64,000 nucleotides of DNA from Thinopyrum elongatum. Lineage: Eukaryota > Streptophyta > Magnoliopsida > Poales > Poaceae. Shown piece after piece: positions 47,036 through 59,046 of this stretch. The first letter of the stretch is position 1. The number at the start of each line of letters is the position of its first letter. Made by a program: the position numbers and the translations under genes. The stretch is taken from NCBI GenBank assembly GCA_011799875.1, contig CM022298.1:284529395-284593394 (forward strand). Direction: 5' to 3'. Under the pieces are notes generated by a model. It ran no database searches, was not told where the DNA came from, and saw nothing but the letters and a program-made list of their open reading frames with translations.

Positions 47036-48541
47036 TGATACGTCCATTTTGCATCATGCTTTTATATCAATATTTATTGCATTATGGGCTGTTATTACAC
47101 ATTATATCACAATACTTATGCCTTTTCTCTCTAATTTTATAAGGTTTACATGAAGAGGGAGAATGCCGGCAGCTGGAATTCTGGACTAGAAAAGGAGCAA
47201 ATATTAGAGACCTATGATGCACAACTCCAAAAGTCCTGAAACTTCACGGAGAGTCATTTTGGAATTAATAAAAAATATTGGGCGAAGAAAGCACCAGAGG
47301 GGGGCCACCTGCCATCCACAAGGGTGGAGGGCGCGCCCTCCGGTCTTGTGGGCCCCCTGGCAGTCCCCCGACGCCCATCTTCTGATATATGGTGTCTTTT
47401 GCCATGAAAAAAAATAAGAAGGAAGCTTTCAGGACGAAGCGCCGCCGTCTCGAGGCGGAACCTGGGCAGAACCAATCTAGGGCTCCGGCGGAGCTGTTCT
47501 GCCGGAGAAACTTCCCTCTGGGAGGGGAAAATGATCGCCATCGTCATCACCAACGATCCTCTCATTGAGAGGGGGTCAATCTCCACCAACATCTTCACCA
47601 GCACCATCTCCTCTCAAACCCTAGTTCATCTCTTGTATCTGATCTTTGTCTCAGAACCTCAGATTGGTACCTGTGGGTTGCTAGTAGTGTTGATTACACC
47701 TTGTAGTTGATGCTAGTTGGTTTATTCGGTGGAAGATCATATGTTCAGATCCTTAATGATAATTAATACTCCTCTGATTATGAACATGAATATGCTTTGT
47801 GAGTAGTTACGTTTGTTCCTGAGGACATGGGAGAAGTCTTGTTATAAGTAATCATGTGAATTTGGTATTTGTTCGATATTTTGATGAGATGTATGTTGTC
47901 TTTCCTCTAGTGGTGTTATGTGAACGTCGACTACATGACACTTCACCATGATTTGGGCCTAGGGCAAGTCATTGGGAAGTAATAAGTAGATGATGGGTTG
48001 CTAGAGTGACAGAAGCTTAAACCCTAGTTTACGCGTTGCTTGGTAAGCGGCTGATTTGGATCCATATGTTTCATACTATGGTTAGATTTATCTTAATTCT
48101 TCTTTCGCAGTTGCGGATGCTTGCGAGAGGGGTTAATCATAAGTGGGAGTCTTGTCCAAGGAAGGGCAGCACCCAAGCACCGGTCCACCCACATATCAAA
48201 ATATCAAAGTAACGAACGCGAATCATATGAGCATGATGAAAACTAGCTTGACAGTAATTCCCATGTGTCCTCGGGAGCGCTTTGCTTTATATAAGAGTTC
48301 ATCTAGGCTTGTCCTTTGCTATAAAAAGGATTGGGCCACCTTGCTGCACCTTGTTTACTTTTGTTACTTGTTACCCATTACGAATTATCTTACCACACAA
48401 ATACCTGTTACTGATAATTTCAGTGCTTGCAGAGAATACCTTGCTAAAAACCGCTTGTCATTTCCTTCTGCTCCTCATTGGGTTCGACACTCTTACTTAT
48501 CGAAAGGACTACGATAGATCCCCTATACTTGTGGGTCATCA
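47036..48541 (+). repeat. A 3' LTR (1506 bp)
   Basis: Homologous to the 5' LTR but lacks about 20 bases inside the hairpin loop region (after GGAGGGCGCGCC). Confidence 0.93.
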
Positions 48542-48546
48542 CCAGT

Positions 48547-48835
48547 CTGTTAGGTGACATAGATGGACACCATTTTACACTCAATCTTTGTTGTTGAGAT
48601 GGCCTTCGATGGTTGTGTGCTCGGCCTCTTTGATTGCTGAAATAGCCGGCCATAATTTAGCACTCAATCTATTTGCTGAATTAGCTTTACATATATTTCG
48701 TTACTTAGATCTACTTGTCCAAATATCTTGCCATAGCTTTAGACATCGACCTATGTATTTTTTCTGGACTTTATAAAAAACATATATGTTTTTCCTGTAA
48801 TATCTAGTAGAAGAACTAATTTGTATGTCCAACAG
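48547..48835 (+). other. DNA upstream of the CACTA transposase start
   Basis: Short stretch between A and the transposase ATG. It ends with a splice-acceptor-like GTCCAACAG immediately before the ATG, so an upstream exon is possible. Nothing else recognised. Confidence 0.4.
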
Positions 48836-48925
48836 ATGGACAGGACTTGGATAACTTCTGGTCAAAGATTCTCCCATGCATATGTCAAGGGGGTTGAAAA
48901 CGTCATGAACTTTATAAGAGCTGAG
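48836..48925 (+). pseudogene. CACTA (TNP2-like) transposase, N-terminus
   Basis: Thirty codons starting MDRTWITSGQRFSHAY continue with VKGVENVMNF, the start of the transposase-associated domain of plant CACTA elements. The frame is interrupted at a CTGAG site by B and resumes at 59047 with CPCSSCMN. So this is one gene cut by an insertion. Confidence 0.75.
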
Positions 48926-50425
48926 TGATACGTCCATTTTGCATCATGCTTTTTTATTGATATTTATTGCATTATGGGTTGTTATTACACATTATGGTAC
49001 AATACTTATGCCTTTTCTCTCTTATTTTGTAAGGTTGACACAAAGAGGGAGAATGCCGGCAGCTGGAATTCTGGACCGGAAAGGAGCAAATCTAAGAGAC
49101 CTATTCTGCACAATTCCAAAAGTCCTGAAAATTTACGGAGAATTATTTTGGAATATATAAAAAATATTGGGCGAAGAAAATAGCACAGGGGACCCACCAG
49201 GTGGCCACAAGCCTGGGGGCGCGCCCTACACCCTAGGCACGCCCCTAGGGCTTGTGGGCCCCCTGGCAGGTCTCTGGTACCCATCTAATGCTATATGGAG
49301 GGTCTTGACCTCGAAAAAATCAGAAGGAAGCGTTCGGGATGAAGCGCCGCCGTCTCGAGGCGGAACCTGGGCAGAAGCTGTTCTGCCAGGGAAACTTCCC
49401 TTTGGGAGGGGGAAATTGAAGCCATCGTCATCACCAACGATCCTCTCATCGAGAGGGGGTCAATCTCCATCAACATCTTCACCAGCACCATCTTCTCTCA
49501 AACTCTAGTTCATCTCTTGTATCCGATCTTTGTCTCAAGACCTCAGATTGTTACCTGTGGGTTGCTAGTAGTGTTGATTACTCCTTGTAGTTGATGCTAG
49601 TTGGTTTATTCGGTGGAAGATCATATGTTCAGATCCTTAATGATATTTATTACCCCTCTGATTATGAACTTGAATATGCTTTGTGAGTAGTTACGTTTGT
49701 TCCTGAGGACATGGGAGAAGTCTTGTTATAAGTAATCAATGGAATTTGGTATTCGGTCGATATTTCGATGAGATGTATGTTGTCTTTCCTCTAGTGGTGT
49801 TATGTGAACATCGACTAAATGACACTTCACCATGATTTGGGCCTAGGGGAAGGCATTGGGAGGTAATAAGTAGATGATGGGTTGCTAGAGTGACAGAAGC
49901 TTAAACCCTAGTTTATGCGTTGCTTCGTAAGTGGCTGATTTGGATCCATATGTTTCATGCTATGGTTAGATTTATCTTAATTCTTCTTTCGCAGTTGCGG
50001 ATGCTTGCGAGAGTGGTTAATCATAATTGGGAGGCTTGTCCAAGTAAGGACATCACCAAAGCACCGGTCCACCCACACATCAAATTATCAAAGTAACGAA
50101 CGCGAATCATATGAGCATGATGAAAACTAGCTTGACAATAATTCCCATGTGTCCTCAGGAGCTCTTTACTTTATATAAGAGTTCGTCCAGACTTGTCCTT
50201 TGCTGCAAAATGGATTTGTCCACCTTGCTGCACCTTAGTTACACTTTTTACTTGTAACCCGTTACAAATTATCTTATCACAAAACTATCTGTTACCGATA
50301 ATTTCAGTGCTTGCAGAGAATACCTTGCTGAAAACCGCTTGTCATTTCCTTCTGCTCCTCGTTGGGTTCGACACTCTTACTTATCGAAAGGACTACGATA
50401 GGTCCCCTATACTTGTGGGTCATCA
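48926..50425 (+). repeat. B 5' LTR (1500 bp)
   Basis: TGATACGTCC...GGGTCATCA; hairpin arms about 49203-49226 and 49236-49260. Confidence 0.93.
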
Positions 50426-50436
50426 AGACTCTTTTC

Positions 50437-50454
50437 TGGCGCCGTTACCGGGGA
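50437..50454 (+). promoter_or_regulatory. B primer binding site
   Basis: TGGCGCCGTTACCGGGGA, one base different from A. Confidence 0.88.
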
Positions 50455-50517
50455 GTGAAGCGCCTTTGGTAAGGAAAAATTTATATAGTGTGCTGAAATT
50501 TACTGTCACTTGTTGCT

Positions 50518-51558
50518 ATGGAAAATAATCCTTTGAGGGGCTTGTTCGGGGTATCTTCACCCCGACCGGAACAGCAAAGATTTGCCCCTCAACCTACTGA
50601 ACCTACTGAAAATATTTATTATGAAATTCCTTCGGGTATGATAGAGAAACTGCTAGCTAATCCTTATGCAGGAGATGGAACATTACATCCTGATATGCAT
50701 CTAATCTATGTGGATGAAGTTTGTGGTTATTTAAGCTTGCAGGTTTTCCCAAGGCTGAAGTCAAGAAGAATGTCTTCCCTTTATCTTTGAAGGAGAAGGC
50801 ATTGACATGGTATAGGCTATGCGATGATATTGGGACCTGGAATTACAACCGATTGAAATTGGAATTTCATCAGAAGTTTATCCTGTGCATCTAGTTCATC
50901 GTGATCAAAATTATATTTATAATTTTTGGCCTCGTGAAGGAGAAAGTATCGCTCAAGCTTGGGGGAAGCTTAAGTCAATGTTATATTCATGCCCCAATCA
51001 CGAGCTCTCAAGAGAAATTATTATTCAGAATTTTTATGCTCGGCTTTCTCGTAATGATCAATCCATGCTCGATACAATTTGTACTGGTTCTTTTATGAAG
51101 AAGATTACTGAATTCAAATGGGATTTATTGGAAAGAATTCAATGCAACTCTAAAGATTGAGAACTCGACGAAGGTAAGGAGTCAGGTATAAACCTCAAGT
51201 TTGATTGTGTTAAATCTTTTATGGATACCAATGCTTTTCGTGAATTTAGCACTAAATATGGACTTGACTCTAAAATAGTAGCTTCTTTCTGTGAATCATT
51301 TGCTACTCATGTTGATCTCCCTAAGGAGAAATGGTTTAAATATAATCCTCCCATTGAAGTGAAAATAGTAGAACCTATTAAAGCTGAAGAGAAACTATTA
51401 CTTATAATGTTGATCCTATTGTTCCTACTGCTTATATTGAGAAACCACCTTTCCCTGTTAGAATAAAGGAACATGCTAAAGCTTCAGCTGTGTTTCATTA
51501 GAGTTATACTAGAGCACCTACACCCCCTGAACAAATTAAAGTTGAATCTAGTATTGCT
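50518..51558 (+). pseudogene. B gag
   Basis: Starts like A (MENNPLRGLFGVSSPRP). Small deletions near 50735 and 51395 move the frame out and back; stops at 51158 and about 51499 also occur. Capsid motifs as in A (SREIIIQNFYARLS, FCESFATHVDLPKEK). Confidence 0.85.
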
Positions 51559-52425
51559 ATGGTTAAAGATCTCTTGGTCAATAATATTGATGGGCATGTT
51601 ATTTATTTCTATGATGAAGCTGCTAGGTTTGCTAGACCGGATGATAAAGCTAAGCATAGACCTATTGTTGGCATGCCTGTTGTTTCTGTTAAAATAGGAG
51701 ATTATTGTTATCATGGCTTATGTGATTTGGGTGCTAGTGTGAGTGAAATTCCCTTTACTTTATATCAAGAAATTATGAATGATATTGCACCTGCTGAAAT
51801 AGAAGATATTGATGTGACTATTAAACTTGCCAATAGAGATACTATATCACCAATTGGGATTGTTAGAGATGTTGAAGTCTTGTGTGGGAAAATAAAATAC
51901 CCTACTGATTTTCTAGTTCTTGGCTACCCACAAGATGATTTTTGTCCCATTATTTTTGGTAGACCATTCTTGAACACTGTTAATGCCAAAATAGATTGTG
52001 AGAAAGAGACTGTTACTATAAGTTTTGGGCATGTGTCTCATGAGTTTAATTTCTCCAAATTTCGTAGACAACCCCATGATAAAGACTTGCCTAGTAAAGA
52101 TGAAATTATTGGTCTTTCTTCTATTGTCGTGCCTCCTACGGATCCTTTAGAACAATATTTGCTAGACCATGAAAATGATATGTTTATGAATGAAAGAAAG
52201 AAATTATACAAGATTTTGTTTAAACAGATGCCTGTTTTGAAACACAATTTTCCTGTTGAGACTCTTGGAGATCCTCTACTACCCAAGAGTGATCCTGTGT
52301 TCGATCTTAAACAATTACCTGATACTTTGAAATATGCTTATCTTGATGAGAAGAAGATATATCCTATTATTATTAGTGCTAACCTATCAAAGCATGAAGA
52401 AAAGAAATTATTGAAACACAGCTGA
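51559..52425 (+). pseudogene. B protease region
   Basis: 288 open codons with HGLCDLGASVSEIPF and FCPIIFGRPFLN. The frame ends in TGA at 52423, where about 54 bases present in A (41823-41876) are missing, removing the linker just before RT. Confidence 0.85.
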
Positions 52426-52461
52426 AGCATTAGTCCCACTCTATGTCAGCACAAAATTAAT

Positions 52462-54312
52462 ATGGAACCTGATGCTAAACCAGTTGTTGATCACCAGCGA
52501 CGGTTGAATCGTAAAATGAAAGAAGTGGTAAGAAATGAAATATTAAAGCTTTTGGAAGCAGGTATAATTTATCCTGTTGCTGATAGTAGATGGGTAAGTC
52601 CTGTTCATTGTGTCCCCAAAAAGGGAGGTATTACCGTTGTTCCTAATGATAAAAATGAATTGATTCCACAAAGAATTGTCACAGGTTATAGAATGGTTAT
52701 TGATTTTAGAAAGTTGAACAAAGCTACTAGGAAAGATCATTATCCTCTACCTTTTATAGATCAAATGCTAGAAAGACTATCAAAACATACACACTTTTGC
52801 TTTCTAGATGGTTATTCTGGTTTTTCCCAAATACCAGTGTCACAAGAGGATCAAGAAAAAACTACTTTTACTTGCCCTTTCGGTACCTTTGCTTATAGAC
52901 GTATGCCTTTTGGTTTATGCAATGCACCTGCTACTTTTCAAATATGTATGACTGCTATATTCTCTGACTTTTGTGAAAAGATTGTTGAGGTTTTCTTGGA
53001 TGATTTCTCCGTTTATGGAACTTCTTTTGATGATTGCTTAAGCAAACTTGATCAAGTTTTGCATAGATGTGAAGAAACTAATCTTGTCTTGAATTGGGAG
53101 AAGTGTCACTTTATGGTTAATGAAGGTATTGTCTTGGGGCATAAAATTTCTGAAAGAGGTATTGAAGTTGATAAAGCTAAAGTTGATGCTATTGAAAAAA
53201 TGCCGTGTCCTAAAGACATCAAAGGTATAAGAAGTGTCCTAGGTCATGCTGGTTTCTATAGGAGGTTTATTAAAGACTTCTCTAAAATTTCTAGGCCTCT
53301 CACAAATCTTTTGCAAAAAGATGTTCCGTTTGTTTTTGATGATGATTGTGTAGAAGCATTTGAAATACTTAAGAAAGCCTTGATTTTTGCACCTATTGTT
53401 CAACCACCTGATTGGAACCTACCCTTTCAAATTATGTGTGATGCTAGTGATTATGCTGTTGGTGCTGTCCTAGGACAAAGAGTTGATAAGAAATTAAATG
53501 TTATCCATTATGCTAGTAAAACTCTAGACAGTGCTCAAAGAAATTATGCTACTACTGAAAAAGAATTTTTAGTAGTTGTCTTTGCTTGTGATAAGTTCAG
53601 ATCTTATATTATTGATTCCAAAGTAACTGTTCACACCGATCATGCTGCTATTAAATATCTTATGGAAAAGAAAGATGCTAAACCTAGACTTATTAGATGG
53701 GTTCTCTTGCTGCAAGAATTTGATTTGCATATTATTGATAGAAAGGGAGCTGAGAACCCCGTAGCAGACAACTTGTCTAGGTTAGAAAATGTTCTTTATG
53801 ACCCACTACCTATTGATGATAGCTTTCCTGATGAACAATTAGCTGTCATAAATGCTTCTTGTAGTACTCCTTGGTATGCTGATTATGCTAATTATATTGT
53901 TGCTAAATTTATACCACCTAGCTTCACATACCAACAAAAGAAAACATTTTTCTATGATTTAAGACATTACTTCTGGGATGACCCACACCTTTATAAAGAA
54001 GGAGTACATGGTGTTATTAGACATTGTGTACCTGAGCATGAACAGGAACAGATCCTACACAAGTGTCATTCCAAGGCTTACGGAGGACACCATGCTGGAG
54101 ATAGAACTACACACAAGGTATTACAATCTAGTTTTTATTGGCCTACTCTTTTCAAAGATGCTCGTAAGTTTGTCTTGTCTTGTGATGAATGTCAAAGAAT
54201 TGGTAATATTAGTAGACGTCAGGAAATGCCTATGAATTATTCACTTGTTATTGAACCATTTGATGTTTGGGGATTTGATTATATGAGACCTTTTCCTTCC
54301 TCTAATGAGTAA
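52462..54312 (+). CDS. B reverse transcriptase, RNase H and start of integrase (616 codons)
   Basis: A long open stretch. [22 protein letters not shown] (about residue 75), [14 protein letters not shown] (about 150), catalytic FLDD (about 180). RNase [31 protein letters not shown]. Integrase zinc region [17 protein letters not shown] and first Asp606 (GFDYMRPF; A has Gly where B has Arg). It ends at a TAA (54310) where A has a sense codon. Confidence 0.9.
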   Translation: MEPDAKPVVDHQRRLNRKMKEVVRNEILKLLEAGIIYPVADSRWVSPVHCVPKKGGITVVPNDKNELIPQRIVTGYRMVIDFRKLNKATRKDHYPLPFIDQMLERLSKHTHFCFLDGYSGFSQIPVSQEDQEKTTFTCPFGTFAYRRMPFGLCNAPATFQICMTAIFSDFCEKIVEVFLDDFSVYGTSFDDCLSKLDQVLHRCEETNLVLNWEKCHFMVNEGIVLGHKISERGIEVDKAKVDAIEKMPCPKDIKGIRSVLGHAGFYRRFIKDFSKISRPLTNLLQKDVPFVFDDDCVEAFEILKKALIFAPIVQPPDWNLPFQIMCDASDYAVGAVLGQRVDKKLNVIHYASKTLDSAQRNYATTEKEFLVVVFACDKFRSYIIDSKVTVHTDHAAIKYLMEKKDAKPRLIRWVLLLQEFDLHIIDRKGAENPVADNLSRLENVLYDPLPIDDSFPDEQLAVINASCSTPWYADYANYIVAKFIPPSFTYQQKKTFFYDLRHYFWDDPHLYKEGVHGVIRHCVPEHEQEQILHKCHSKAYGGHHAGDRTTHKVLQSSFYWPTLFKDARKFVLSCDECQRIGNISRRQEMPMNYSLVIEPFDVWGFDYMRPFPSSNE

Positions 54313-54321
54313 ACACATATT

Positions 54322-55209
54322 TTGGTTGCTGTTCACTATTTTACTAAGTGGGTAGAAGCTATTCCAACTAGTAGTGCTGATCATAACACCTCCACTAAAA
54401 TGCTTAAAGAAGTTATTTTCCCGAGGTTTGGAGTCCCTAGATATTTAATGACCGATGGTGGTTCACACTTTATTCATGGTGCTTTCCGTAAATTGCTTGC
54501 TAAGTATGATGTTAACCATAGAATTGCATCTCCATATCATCCTCAGTCTAGCGGTCAAGTAGAATTGAGTAATCGAGAAATAAAGTTGATTTTACAAAAG
54601 ATTGTTAATAGAACCAGAAAGAATTGGTCTAAGAAACTTGATGATGCATTGTGGGCTTATAGAACTGCTTATAAGAACCCTATGGGTATGTCTCCATACA
54701 AAATGGTTTATGGAAAAGCATGTCACTTACCTCTCGAACTGGAACATAAAGCTTATTGGGCAATTAAAGAGCTCAACTATGATTTCAAACTTGCCGGTGA
54801 GAAGAGGTTATTTGACATTAGATCTCTTGATGAATGGAGAACCCAAGCCTATGAGAATGCCAAATTGTTTAAAGAAAAAGTTAAAATATGGCATGATAAA
54901 AGGATACAAAAGCGTGAATTTAATGTAGGTGACCATGTCTTGCTATACAATTCTCGTTTAAGATTTTTTGCAGGAAAGCTTCTATCTAAATGGGAGGGTC
55001 CTTACATTATCGAGGAAGTTTATCGTTCCGTTGCCATCAAAATCAACAATGCCGAAGGCACTAACCCGAAGGTGGTAAATGGGCAAAGAATTAAACATTA
55101 TATCTCAGGTACTCCCATAAATGTTGAGACCAACATTATTAATACCATAACACCGGAGGAGTACATAAGGGAGACCTACCAGAATGTTTCAGACTCCGAA
55201 AAGGAATAG
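54322..55209 (+). pseudogene. B integrase, rest of core and C-terminus
   Basis: Same frame as the previous piece after one stop. Contains Asp45 (MTDGGSHF) and Glu81 (GQVELSNR) of the D,D-35-E core, then [12 protein letters not shown] and [10 protein letters not shown], ending VSDSEKE. Confidence 0.88.
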
Positions 55210-55518
55210 GTATGTGGTACGGTAAGTAAACCGACTCCAAAACTTTTCCAATGGCAATTTCACTCTGTTTTGGAATATTTAAAAAATTAGGAAAATAAAA
55301 AGTAGTCCTAGAAGTGCACGATGAGGCGACAAGCCTTGGGGGGGCGCCTCCCAGGCTTGTGGCCGCCTCGTGTGCCCTCCGGACTCCGTTTTCTTAGGGT
55401 ACACTTCTTTTGGTCGGTAAAAATTCATTATATAATCTCCCGAAGGTTTTGACCACCGTACCACGGCAAAATCCTCTTTTCTTGTGTTTAGCTAATTCTG
55501 CAGTAGATTTGGACCAAG
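55210..55518 (+). promoter_or_regulatory. B pol-to-extra-ORF spacer with hairpin and TATA-like site
   Basis: Arms 55323-55328 with 55364-55369 and 55329-55336 with 55353-55360 pair fully, with a 3-base bulge. TATATAA at 55429-55435 is 90 bases before the ATG at 55519, the same spacing as in A. Confidence 0.5.
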
Positions 55519-55973
55519 ATGTCTTCACAAGAGTCGGTTGGGGAGAGTCGGGTCTCTCATCCGATGCCGGGCCCAAGACCGTACATTGAATCTGACCACT
55601 TTCGGCAGTCAAGGAAGAAGAGATGGAGGCTGACCTGAAAAGAGTGGATGCCATGGAGGAGGATCAATAAGCTACCTCTAGCCTTCATCCTGGAGCTATG
55701 CTTGAGGAACTCCAGAGCTCAGCAATACCGGATTCGGTCATACCTCCCAATGCTAGATTTCTCTCTTATGATAACATGAAAAAGAGTTTTGCTTTTTCCC
55801 CCGCAGCCAGGAAGCATCCATGGGTCATCAGAGCTCTAGCTGTCACAGGCAATCTCCGCAAGAAAATAATGGGTCTTAAGCAGCAAAATAATAAGCTCGA
55901 GGAGGAGAATCGCATTCTAAGGGGCATCATCGCCAAGAATATCACATCACCACCTCCGAAGAAAGAAACCTAA
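55519..55973 (+). pseudogene. B extra 3' ORF, different from that of A, frameshifted
   Basis: Starts MSSQESVGESRV, shifts frame near 55610, passes a stop near 55667 and ends in an open piece (55698-55973) with a C-terminal coiled coil (KKIMGLKQQNNKLEEENRI) and SPPPKKET. Body unlike the A ORF; only the ends and flanks match. No membrane segment seen. Confidence 0.65.
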
Positions 55974-57506
55974 ATACATGGGTATGGGCACTCCTCTTGG
56001 CAACTGCCAAGCTTGGGGGAGGTGCTCCGGTATCTTATCACCATCACATCTTTACCTTTATCATTTTTTTTAGTTCAATCCTTTTGGTTAAATCTCGGTT
56101 TAGTAGAATAAAGTTTTAGTATGATCTAGCTTTGAGTTTTGCTTTGTGTTCCCTCTATTTAATCGAGTCCGAGAGTTATATAATAAAGATTAGTTTTGAG
56201 TTGATGGCTTTGCTTTCTTTCTATGATCTTGAGAAAAAGAAATAAAGAATAAAAGAAACAAAAAGATTAGATAAGGATCTTATGGGAAGTGACGACTTCA
56301 CATATAAGAAGTATGTTGCATGAAATTTGTTGCGAGTTGACAAACATAGTTTTGGTCATTGTTGCAATTAATAGGAAGTAATAAAGAAAGAGAGGTCTCA
56401 CATATAAAAATACTATCTTGGACATCTTTTGTGATTGTGAGCACTCATTAAAATATTATATGCTAAAAGATTGATGTTGGACAAGGAAGTCAACGTAATG
56501 GGTTATGTTTCTTTCTATCCGAATAGAAGTTATATTGTCATGGATCCTCCAACATGTTGAGCTTGCTTCTCATCCCATGCTAGCCAAATATTTTGCACCA
56601 AGTAGAGATACTACTTGTGCATCCAAAATCCCTTAACCTAGTTTTGCCATGAGAGTCCACCATACCTACCTATGGATTGAGTAAGATCCTTCAAGTTGTC
56701 ATCGGTGCAAGTAATAAAAAATGCTCTCTAAATATGTATGATCTATTAGTGTGAGGAAAATAAACTTTATACGAACTTGTGATATGGAAGAAATAAAAGT
56801 GACAGACTGCATAATAAAGTTCTTTATCACAAGCAGCAATATAAAGTCATGTTCTTTCGCATTAAGATTTTGTGCATCCAACCATAAAAGCGCATGACAA
56901 CCTCTGCTTCCCTCTGCGAAGGGGCTATCTTTTATTTACCCTCTACCTTGATGCAAGAGTCATTGTGATCATCACCTATTCTTTTTATACTTTTTCTTTT
57001 TGGCAAGCACTATATGTTGGGGGGAGATCCAGATCTATATATCCACTCGGATGTAGATATTCATAAACTATTATTGTTGATATTACCCTTGAGGTAAAAG
57101 GTTGGGATGCGAAATCATTAGCCCCTATCTTTCTCTGTGTCTGATTAAAACTTTGATCTCATAAATATCACATGAGTGTTAGCAATTATGAAAGACTAAA
57201 TGATGGTTGAGTATGTGAACTTGCCTAGAAGCTCTTATATTGACTCTTTCTTATGTTATGATAAATTGCAATTGCTCCAATGACTGAAATAATAGTTTGT
57301 TAGTTTTCAATAAAGTTCTTGTTCCATACTTTACCTTGTGACCGAATTGTTACTTTAGCATAAGAAATTATATGACAAAATATGTTGCTGTTCTAAAAGA
57401 TGATCATGATGCCTTCATGTCCGTATTTTATTTTATCAACACCTCTATCTCTAAACATGTGGACATGATTATCTTTCGGCTTTCGCTTGATGACAAGCAA
57501 GGTCTA
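55974..57506 (+). other. B 3' noncoding region
   Basis: Homologous to 45509-47021 of A. It includes the internal PPT-like AAGCTTGGGGGAG at 56009-56021. The true PPT at 57507-57519 has decayed to AATGTTGGGGGAT. Confidence 0.75.
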
Positions 57507-57519
57507 ATGTTGGGGGATT

Positions 57520-59041
57520 TGATACGTCCATTTTGCATCATGCTTTTATATTGATATTTATTGCATTATGAGCTGTTATTACACATTATGGAACAATACT
57601 TATGCCTTTTCTCTCTTATTTTACAAGGTTTACACAAAGAGGGAGAATGCCGACAGCTGGAATTCTGGACCGGAAAGGAGCAAATCTGAGAGACCTATTC
57701 TGCACAACTCCAAAAGTCCTGAAAATTTACGGAGAATTATTTTGGAATATATAAAAAATATTGGGTGAAGAAAATACAAGTGGGGACCCACCAGGTGGCC
57801 ACAAGCCTGGGGGGTGCGCCCTACCCCCTAGGCGCGCCCCTAGGGCTTGTGGGCCCCCTGGCAGGTCTCCGGTGCCCATCTTCTGCTATATGGAGGGTTT
57901 TGACCTGGAAAAAATCAGAAGGAAGCTTTCGGGACGAAGCGCCGCCGTCTCGAGGCAGAACCTGGGCAGAAGCGATCTAGGGCTCCGGTGTAGCTGTTCT
58001 GCCGGGGAAACTTCCCTCCGGGAGGGGGAAATCAAAGCCATCGTCATCACCAATGATCCTCTCATCGAGAGGGGGTCAATCTCCATCAACATCTTCACCA
58101 GCACCATCTCCTCTCAAACCCTAGTTCATCTCTTGTATCTGATCTTTGTCTCAAAATCTTAGATTGGTACCTGTGGGTTGCTAGTAGTGTTGATTACCCC
58201 TTGTAGTAGATGCTAGTTGGTTTATTCGGTGGAAGACCATATGTTCAGATCCTTAATGATATTTATTACCCCTCTGATTATGAACATGAATATGCTTTGT
58301 GAGTAGTTACGTTTGTTCCTGAGGACATGGGAGAAGTCTTGTTATAAGTAGTCATGTGAATTTGGTATTCGTTCGATATTTTGATGAGATGTATGTTGTC
58401 TTTCCTCTAGTGGTGTTACGTGAACGTCGACTACATGACACTTCACCATGATTTGGGCCAAGGGGAAGGCATTGGGAAGTAATAAGTAGATGATGGGTTG
58501 CTAGAGTGACAGAAGCTTAAACCCTAGTTTATGCCTTGCTTCGTAAGGGGCTGATTTGGATCCATATGTTTCATGCTATGGTTAGGTTTATCTTAATTGT
58601 TCTTTAGTAGTTGAGGATGCTTGTGAGAGGGGTTAATCATAAGTGGGAGGCTTGTCCAAGTAAGGACAGCACCCAAGCACCGGTCCACCCACATATCAAA
58701 TTATCAAAGTAACGAACGCTAATCATACGAGCATGATGAAAACTAGCTTGACAATAATTCCCATGTGTCCTCAGGAGCGCTTTGCTTTATATAATAGTTC
58801 GTCGAGGCTTGTCCTTTGCTACAAAAAGGATTGGTCCACCTTGCTGCACCTTAGTTACACTTGTTACTTGTTACCCGTTACGAATTATCTTATGACAAAA
58901 CTATCTGTTACTGATAATTTCAATGCTTGCAGAGAATACCTTGCTGGAAACCGCTTGTCATTTCCTGCTGCTCCTCGTTGGGTTCGACACTCTTTCTTAT
59001 CGAAAGGAATACGATAGATCCCCTATACTTGTGGGTCATCA
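57520..59041 (+). repeat. B 3' LTR (1522 bp)
   Basis: Homologous to 48926-50425; hairpin arms about 57797-57820 and 57830-57854; followed by CTGAG. Confidence 0.93.
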
Positions 59042-59046
59042 CTGAG

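Larger units (their letters stand above)
38304..48541 (+). mobile_element. A: complete Athila-type gypsy element
   Basis: LTRs 38304-39826 and 47036-48541, perfect CCAGT duplication (38299-38303, 48542-48546), tRNA-Asp-type primer site, gag, protease, RT, RNase H, integrase, then an extra ORF and PPT. LTR start TGATACGTCCATTTTGC. By eye about a dozen mismatches in the first 350 bases of the LTRs. Four stops and one frameshift disable gag-pol. Confidence 0.93.
48926..59041 (+). mobile_element. B: complete Athila-type gypsy element, relative of A
   Basis: LTRs 48926-50425 and 57520-59041; perfect CTGAG duplication (48921-48925, 59042-59046). Same order as A with a different extra ORF. About a dozen differences in the first 300 bases of its LTRs by eye. 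Inserted within the CACTA transposase coding region. Confidence 0.93.
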
